Below, piece by piece: positions 7,328 through 11,237 of a stretch of 11,237 bases of DNA (positions within the stretch are counted from its first letter, which is position 1; each line of letters opens with the position of its first letter). Position numbers and translations under genes: made by a program. A model generated the notes under the pieces. It was not told the origin of the DNA, did no database searches, and was given only the letters and a program-made list of their open reading frames with translations. The stretch is from JBBDRW01 sp040905265 (GTDB lineage Bacteria; Bacteroidota; Rhodothermia; Balneolales; Balneolaceae). The stretch covers positions 1 through 11,237 of the forward strand of contig JBBDRW010000025.1 in the NCBI GenBank assembly GCA_040905265.1, written 5' to 3'.

Positions 7328-8413
7328 GTGATTCAAACAGATTTTCCATCCGATAAACTCCTGAACTGGTACGAACAGTACCGGCGGCCGCTTCCCTGGC
7401 GAGAGAGCCGCGACCCATACCAAATCTGGGTTTCAGAAATCATGTTACAACAAACCCGGGTTGCCACTGCTATCCCCTATTACAAACGGTTTCTGGAGAG
7501 ATTTCCCACCACCGGGGCTCTCGCCTCCGCCGGCCAGCAGGAGGTATTGATGGCATGGGAAGGGCTCGGTTACTACAGCCGTGCCCGGAATCTTCAGTTT
7601 GCGGCCCAAACCGTTATGGAAGAGTTCGACGGCAAAATACCATCCAGCTACGACGAGATCCGTTCTCTGAAAGGAATCGGCCCTTATACCGCATCAGCCA
7701 TCCTGAGCATTGCATTCGGACTACCGTATGCTGTCGTTGATGGAAACGTCATCCGGGTATTGGCCCGATACTACGGGATCGAAGAGGATATCCGGTCTCA
7801 GAAAACAAAACGGCTCATTCAGGAATTGGCCGACGAGATTCTTGACCGTAGCCGTCCGGGAGAATTCAATCAGGCGGTAATGGAACTCGGGGCTACGATC
7901 TGTACGCCAACCCGGCCTGATTGCATGAGTTGCCCAATCTCCGCCGATTGTACTGCGTACCGCACATCAGAAACCGACACCATTCCCTATAAATCACCTG
8001 CAAAAAAGATTCCCCATCATACCATCGGAGTCGGTCTGATCATGGATAAAAGTAATCGGATATTAATTGCACGGCGCCCTGAAAAGGCGATGCTCGGAGG
8101 GCTTTGGGAATTTCCAGGCGGAAAACAGAAAAACGGAGAATCGGTCTCCGAAACAGTGGCTCGTGAACTGAAAGAGGAGCTTGGTGTAGACGTGGAAGTT
8201 CTGGAAGAGTATATGAGTCTCCGGCATGTCTATTCTCACTTCAAAATCACTCTTCACGCCTGCTGGTGCCGAATCCTGTCCGGCACCCCCGAACCAAACA
8301 GCAGCACAGAGATTCGGTGGGTTACTCTGGATCAACTCGAAGACTTCCCCTTCCCGAAAGCGAACCGGACACTAACCAGGAAATTGATCAGGGACAAAAT
8401 CGGCAACGACTAA
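7328..8413 (+). CDS. mutY: A/G-specific adenine DNA glycosylase MutY
   Basis: MutY removes adenine mispaired with 8-oxoguanine, preventing G:C to T:A transversions. The 361 residues contain the whole enzyme. The catalytic Glu37 lies in SEIMLQQTR, the helix-hairpin-helix LKGIGPYTA at 114-122, and catalytic Asp138 in VVDGN. A [4Fe-4S] cluster is held by Cys192, Cys199, Cys202 and Cys208 (C-x6-C-x2-C-x5-C). The C-terminal MutT-like domain carries the 8-oxoguanine recognition loop as YSH (302-304). It also carries an intact Nudix box from Gly265 to Val287 (G-x5-E-x7-REL-x-EE-x-GV). The start is GTG at 7328: no other standard start lies between the in-frame stop of the previous gene and the conserved N-terminus, and it leaves 12 bp to that gene. 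It is the last gene of the rightward run and converges on the SGNH hydrolase gene. Confidence 0.97.
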   Translation: MIQTDFPSDKLLNWYEQYRRPLPWRESRDPYQIWVSEIMLQQTRVATAIPYYKRFLERFPTTGALASAGQQEVLMAWEGLGYYSRARNLQFAAQTVMEEFDGKIPSSYDEIRSLKGIGPYTASAILSIAFGLPYAVVDGNVIRVLARYYGIEEDIRSQKTKRLIQELADEILDRSRPGEFNQAVMELGATICTPTRPDCMSCPISADCTAYRTSETDTIPYKSPAKKIPHHTIGVGLIMDKSNRILIARRPEKAMLGGLWEFPGGKQKNGESVSETVARELKEELGVDVEVLEEYMSLRHVYSHFKITLHACWCRILSGTPEPNSSTEIRWVTLDQLEDFPFPKANRTLTRKLIRDKIGND

Positions 8414-8497
8414 CTGCTTCCAGTATGCCAAACGAAATTCCAGACGGCCTCAGCCTGGCCTGCAGTACAGTGTTACACCGCCAGCTGATACCCTCCA

Positions 8498-9385
8498 TTA
8501 TTCCGGAAGGCCGCTTTCGATCTCAGCTCCGTGCTTCGCTTCACTTTCAGCCAGGCTTTTCAGCAGCGCTTTCACCGTATTGGTATGGCCGCTCAGAGAG
8601 GGGTTGATTCCGTCACTCAAATAGTACCACGCTTCCGGTGGATGCCCCATTCTTCGGCCGGCCGGATCGACAATATACCCTGTTTTCCCGGCGATCACCT
8701 CCCGAATGGCAAACAGATCTTGCTCACGCAGATCAAAGTCAAAGAGCTCCATCTCGTCGATCAGGCCGGGTATCACCGGAGGCGGTGTAATCCAGATGAC
8801 CGGGTTATCAGTAACAGTCTGAACAGCATTCATGATGGTATCCAGGTTCTCCCATGTCTCGGAGAGCGGAAGCAGGGTTCGGCCCGGAGCGATATCCAGT
8901 CGAAGGGCGTCAAAGGTTCCCAGAGCAATGATAACCCAATCCGGTTCTTTCGAGAGTACATCCCGGTGGAGCCGCCGGAGCGCTTCAGATGTGGTATCGC
9001 TTGAAATACCGCAATTGACAAAATTGTAGTCAGCATCCGGACGTGAAATATCGAGCAGATTTGAAAATATAGAGAACCACCCCTGCAGATCGTCCGTCAT
9101 GGAATCTCCCAGGGCGATGATGGTATCTTCCGGTTGAAACGGAAGCTCGTCGACCCAGTCCTCTACCGAATCCTCCTTCAACAGCTCAAGTGCCGCTTCC
9201 CTGGCATTCTCAGTATATAAGCTCCTCAGCTTGGACAGCTCGTCCGGGTCCAGGCCAATCAGTCCCGCCATCGCATCCCGGTTCGAAATCCCCGGTAAAA
9301 GAGGGTACCGCTTCTCAAAATTCAGAAATTGTAACAGATACTTTTCCAGTGCCTCTTTTTCGCCTTTCGTCGCTTTGTGGCTCAT
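8498..9385 (-). CDS. SGNH/GDSL-type hydrolase with atypical catalytic blocks
   Basis: A 295-residue cytoplasmic protein without signal peptide. Residues 1-85 are a helical, charged N-terminal region I cannot assign. The SGNH fold follows: block I IIALGDSMTD with nucleophile Ser95, and block II NCGIS with oxyanion Gly126. In block III, however, the usual GxND reads GTFD (156-159), so the oxyanion Asn is Phe158. Block V, usually DGxHP, reads DGINP (258-262), so the catalytic His is Asn261; Asp258 is kept and another His follows at 267. Family members are esterases, lipases, thioesterases or acyl-polysaccharide deacetylases. With two canonical residues replaced, this one may be weak, altered in mechanism, or a binding protein. 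It follows the acyl-CoA dehydrogenase gene after 41 bp, in which CCGGA and TCCGG (9406-9421) can form a small hairpin. Co-transcription is likely and suggests an acyl substrate, but that is inference. Confidence 0.8.
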   Translation of the reverse strand: MSHKATKGEKEALEKYLLQFLNFEKRYPLLPGISNRDAMAGLIGLDPDELSKLRSLYTENAREAALELLKEDSVEDWVDELPFQPEDTIIALGDSMTDDLQGWFSIFSNLLDISRPDADYNFVNCGISSDTTSEALRRLHRDVLSKEPDWVIIALGTFDALRLDIAPGRTLLPLSETWENLDTIMNAVQTVTDNPVIWITPPPVIPGLIDEMELFDFDLREQDLFAIREVIAGKTGYIVDPAGRRMGHPPEAWYYLSDGINPSLSGHTNTVKALLKSLAESEAKHGAEIESGLPE

Positions 9386-9426
9386 GGTCTTATAGATAGA
9401 TATAACCGGAAGGAAATCCGGGGCGG

Positions 9427-10959
9427 CTATTGATTCACCGTAGATGGGAGGAAGTTCAGCCAGGAGCTGTCATCATCATAATCCTCAAGCACATTGGTTA
9501 CAGTACTGCTTGAATACGTGGTGATAAAGGAGTTTACCTCTGTTCTCAGTTCCTGAATACTGTTTGAGATCATCTCGCTGTTGAACCCACGTTCGCCCAG
9601 GCGAATGGTCATCTCAAGAGAGACAATACGGCTGATCGCACGGCCCATCTCTACCATCTTCCGCTGTGCCATGTTGAAGTCGAGCTCAAAGTTCAGATTC
9701 TCTTTAAAGTAACCGGCTGCATTCCCGGTATGAGAGTAATTTTTCAGAAATTCATACAGATTGGTCACCTTCATCCTTCTCATCATTTTGATAACCGACT
9801 CGGTGATCTGCTGATAGAGGATATCATTGGAGCCTTCAAAGATCTGAAACGGACGGCTGTCGATCAGTGAGCGGCCTGCAATATGGTCGAGCCTGTACCC
9901 TTTTGCACCTACAAGCTGAAGCAGTGACTGTGCAGCCGCATGCATGTAGTCGGTCGTAACCGATTTGATGGAATTGGCAGGCAAATCCATCCTGGAGGTA
10001 TCCTTGTCGATCGGAACATGGACACTGGTAAAATATCCCATGGCAGAACTGACCGTAAAGTAGGTCTGCAGTTTCACCAGCCGGCTTTTTACCTGATCGT
10101 AATTAAACAAGCTCATACCGCCGACAAATCGGGTTTTACAATGGTCCAGTGCCTCATCAAGCATTCGTTTGAGATAACCGGTACCCATACCAGGGAACTG
10201 CAAACGGCTTCTGTGAAGGGTATCGAGCATCATTTTTACGCCGGTACTGGAAGGTTCCAGCCTGTAACTCTGAGGGACCTGTATATCGATCTTGTTCCGT
10301 CCATACGGGAGCATATAGAGACCGAGGTTTTTGTAATACTCTTCGACTTCTATGCCTCCCCGATTGGTTTCATGGATAAAGAATCCGATATCCCGGCCAA
10401 GTTCTCCATTTTCATCTTTTTCCCGTGCCGTGATCAACCAGTAGTCCGCCCATCCTGTCAGGCCGGCCCAGTGTTTGGTACCAGCTATGTGATACGTCCC
10501 GTCCCTGAGCGTAAATCCAGTCTGCATTCTCAATGCATCCGACCCGAAGTCAGGTTCGGTAATCATGAGCCCGCCCATATTCTTCTGTTCAAGAAACCGC
10601 TTGAATACCGTATGTTTTACCTCTTCCTGGCCATAGTTCGCCAGTGGTTGGAGAAAAAGAGCCCCGTTGATTCCCATCATCAGAGAGAGAGGAAGTGATT
10701 GGTAGGATGAGGTCTCCAGCATCGAGAGAGCTTCATGGGTCTTTACACCCCGGCCGCCATATGATTCCGGAATAAACGTTGAGAGTGGCTTGCACTCCAG
10801 GATCTGCCGCAAGACATAAGGGGGCAATCCCCGTTGCGTCAGCATCTCATTCTCATTATTTCTGTCTGTAAACAGGCTATGAAGCTTGTTCTTATAGTCG
10901 TTCAGGAATTTTGTAAAATCCCGGGCGATATTCATGGAGGAAACTAATTGTAAACTCAC
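9427..10959 (-). CDS. Acyl-CoA dehydrogenase family flavoprotein with C-terminal extension
   Basis: A 510-residue acyl-CoA dehydrogenase homologue. Such enzymes use FAD to introduce a trans-2,3 double bond into an acyl-CoA and pass electrons to electron-transfer flavoprotein. Landmarks are the helical N-terminal domain with TFIPESYGGRG (61-71), the flavin/substrate region GLMITEPDFGSD (130-141), and the beta-domain IAGTKHWAGLTGWAD (158-172). In the C-terminal helical domain, GAKGYRLDHIAGR (351-363) precedes FEGSND. Glu375 there corresponds to the catalytic base of medium-chain enzymes (the YEGT Glu). About 110 residues follow the core, making it longer than the usual 380-400; long-chain types also carry C-terminal extensions. 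The start is GTG at 10959, supported by AGGA seven bases upstream; the alternative ATG at 10935 has no Shine-Dalgarno. No signal peptide. It heads a leftward pair with the SGNH hydrolase. Substrate unknown; fatty acid degradation is the default, and modification of acyl chains for membrane lipids is possible. Confidence 0.92.
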   Translation of the reverse strand: MSLQLVSSMNIARDFTKFLNDYKNKLHSLFTDRNNENEMLTQRGLPPYVLRQILECKPLSTFIPESYGGRGVKTHEALSMLETSSYQSLPLSLMMGINGALFLQPLANYGQEEVKHTVFKRFLEQKNMGGLMITEPDFGSDALRMQTGFTLRDGTYHIAGTKHWAGLTGWADYWLITAREKDENGELGRDIGFFIHETNRGGIEVEEYYKNLGLYMLPYGRNKIDIQVPQSYRLEPSSTGVKMMLDTLHRSRLQFPGMGTGYLKRMLDEALDHCKTRFVGGMSLFNYDQVKSRLVKLQTYFTVSSAMGYFTSVHVPIDKDTSRMDLPANSIKSVTTDYMHAAAQSLLQLVGAKGYRLDHIAGRSLIDSRPFQIFEGSNDILYQQITESVIKMMRRMKVTNLYEFLKNYSHTGNAAGYFKENLNFELDFNMAQRKMVEMGRAISRIVSLEMTIRLGERGFNSEMISNSIQELRTEVNSFITTYSSSTVTNVLEDYDDDSSWLNFLPSTVNQ

Positions 10960-10966
10960 TGGCTTA

Positions 10967-10970
10967 TCCT
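10967..10970 (-). promoter_or_regulatory. Ribosome binding site supporting the GTG start
   Basis: On the minus strand AGGA ends seven bases before the GTG at 10959. The alternative ATG at 10935 is preceded by TTTCCTCC, which is the wrong sense for a Shine-Dalgarno, so the GTG is favoured. Confidence 0.45.
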
Positions 10971-11180
10971 ACTTATTGATTTTACAGCTGTTATACCTGA
11001 TAAAATACAAAAAAGTGTACAATATTACTTATGAAAGCCTTGTTAAATCCAGGAAGTTTTTTGCCGGCAACAGGCTTGTCTGGTTGACAGCTGAAATACC
11101 TTTGAAAAGAACGGTTACATGTATGGCCAAAAAGTACGGAATAGAAATCACACATTGCATCCTGTTTTCACAATATGGAC
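10971..11180. other. AT-rich noncoding stretch upstream of the acyl-CoA dehydrogenase gene
   Basis: This stretch should contain the leftward promoter of the acyl-CoA dehydrogenase/SGNH pair, but no -33/-10 pair on the minus strand is convincing. A perfect 8 bp palindrome, ACAGCTGT, lies at 10984-10991, 25 bp before the start codon. On the plus strand TTG (11076-11078), 18 bp and TACCTTTG (11097-11104) resemble a Bacteroidota promoter pointing out of the window. Short rightward frames opening at 11119 and 11123 run to the edge, but I do not recognise either. Confidence 0.35.
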
Positions 11181-11217
11181 AAAAACAAAAAGGCCCACTG
11201 AGCGGAGCTCAGGGGCC
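11181..11217 (-). terminator. Rho-independent terminator of a leftward gene beyond the right edge
   Basis: Read leftward, GGCCC-CTGAGC pairs with GCTCAG-(T)-GGGCC around a 3 nt loop, an 11 bp GC-rich stem with one unpaired base. It is followed at once by TTTTTGTTTTT. On the plus strand no T-run follows the stem. This is the strongest terminator in the window; it insulates the acyl-CoA dehydrogenase gene from whatever lies upstream. Confidence 0.75.
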
Positions 11218-11237
11218 AGTTGGAAAAGCGATAAGGC

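Noticed and set aside
6653..7423. 256-codon open frame on the minus strand
   Set aside because: It is antisense to the Ig-like domains of the secreted protein and crosses into the mutY start; the translation looks random, with no fold-like pattern.
8414..8497. Bidirectional terminator between mutY and the SGNH gene
   Set aside because: The 84 bp gap contains short self-complementary GGCC pieces but no stem followed by a T-run on either strand.
9940..10698. 252-codon open frame on the plus strand
   Set aside because: It lies entirely antisense to the acyl-CoA dehydrogenase, has no recognisable domain, and its composition is that of a mirrored coding frame.
11119..11237. Rightward partial genes from ATG 11119 or 11123
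   Set aside because: The products (under 40 residues) are unrecognisable and the region contains a strong opposite-strand terminator; noted only as an open question.

Overview
The window looks like a piece of chromosome from a member of the Bacteroidota or the related Balneolota/Rhodothermota lineages. The reasons are mid-range GC, Shine-Dalgarno sequences that are weak or absent before most starts, a promoter of the Bacteroidota type (TTTG, 19 bp, TAnnTTT) ahead of the serine palmitoyltransferase-like gene, and the presence of bacterial sphingolipid-type genes. The lineage is an inference and no marker gene settles it. I see no mobile element, CRISPR array, tRNA or rRNA.

Left half (1-5746), membrane lipid locus. 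Reading leftward are two GT4-like glycosyltransferases (about 3506-4645 and 2377-3492), a serine palmitoyltransferase-like alpha-oxoamine synthase (894-2135), and a GNAT-fold acyltransferase cut by the left window edge (1-733). Diverging from the glycosyltransferases is an extended short-chain dehydrogenase (4772-5746). These are the activity classes expected for a bacterial (glyco)sphingolipid or sulfonolipid: condensation of an amino acid with an acyl thioester, reduction of the keto group, N-acylation, and sugar head-group addition. Assigning the GNAT as the N-acyltransferase and the SDR as the reductase is inference from family and position.

Middle (4772-8413), a rightward run of three closely spaced genes: the SDR, a secreted protein with a repeat-rich (propeller-like) region followed by two cadherin/Ig-like domains, and MutY, the A/G-mismatch adenine glycosylase. 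MutY has all its key residues and an intact Nudix signature in its C-terminal domain.

Right part (8498-11237), a leftward pair: an acyl-CoA dehydrogenase of 510 residues, starting with GTG, followed after 41 bp by an SGNH-type hydrolase. The hydrolase keeps the nucleophile serine but has lost the usual block III Asn and block V His. It converges on mutY with an 84 bp gap. The right edge holds AT-rich regulatory sequence and a strong hairpin with a T-run that would terminate a leftward gene lying outside the window.

The most interesting reading is a glycosylated sphingolipid or sulfonolipid locus of unassigned product, next to an acyl-CoA dehydrogenase/SGNH pair that may also act on lipids.
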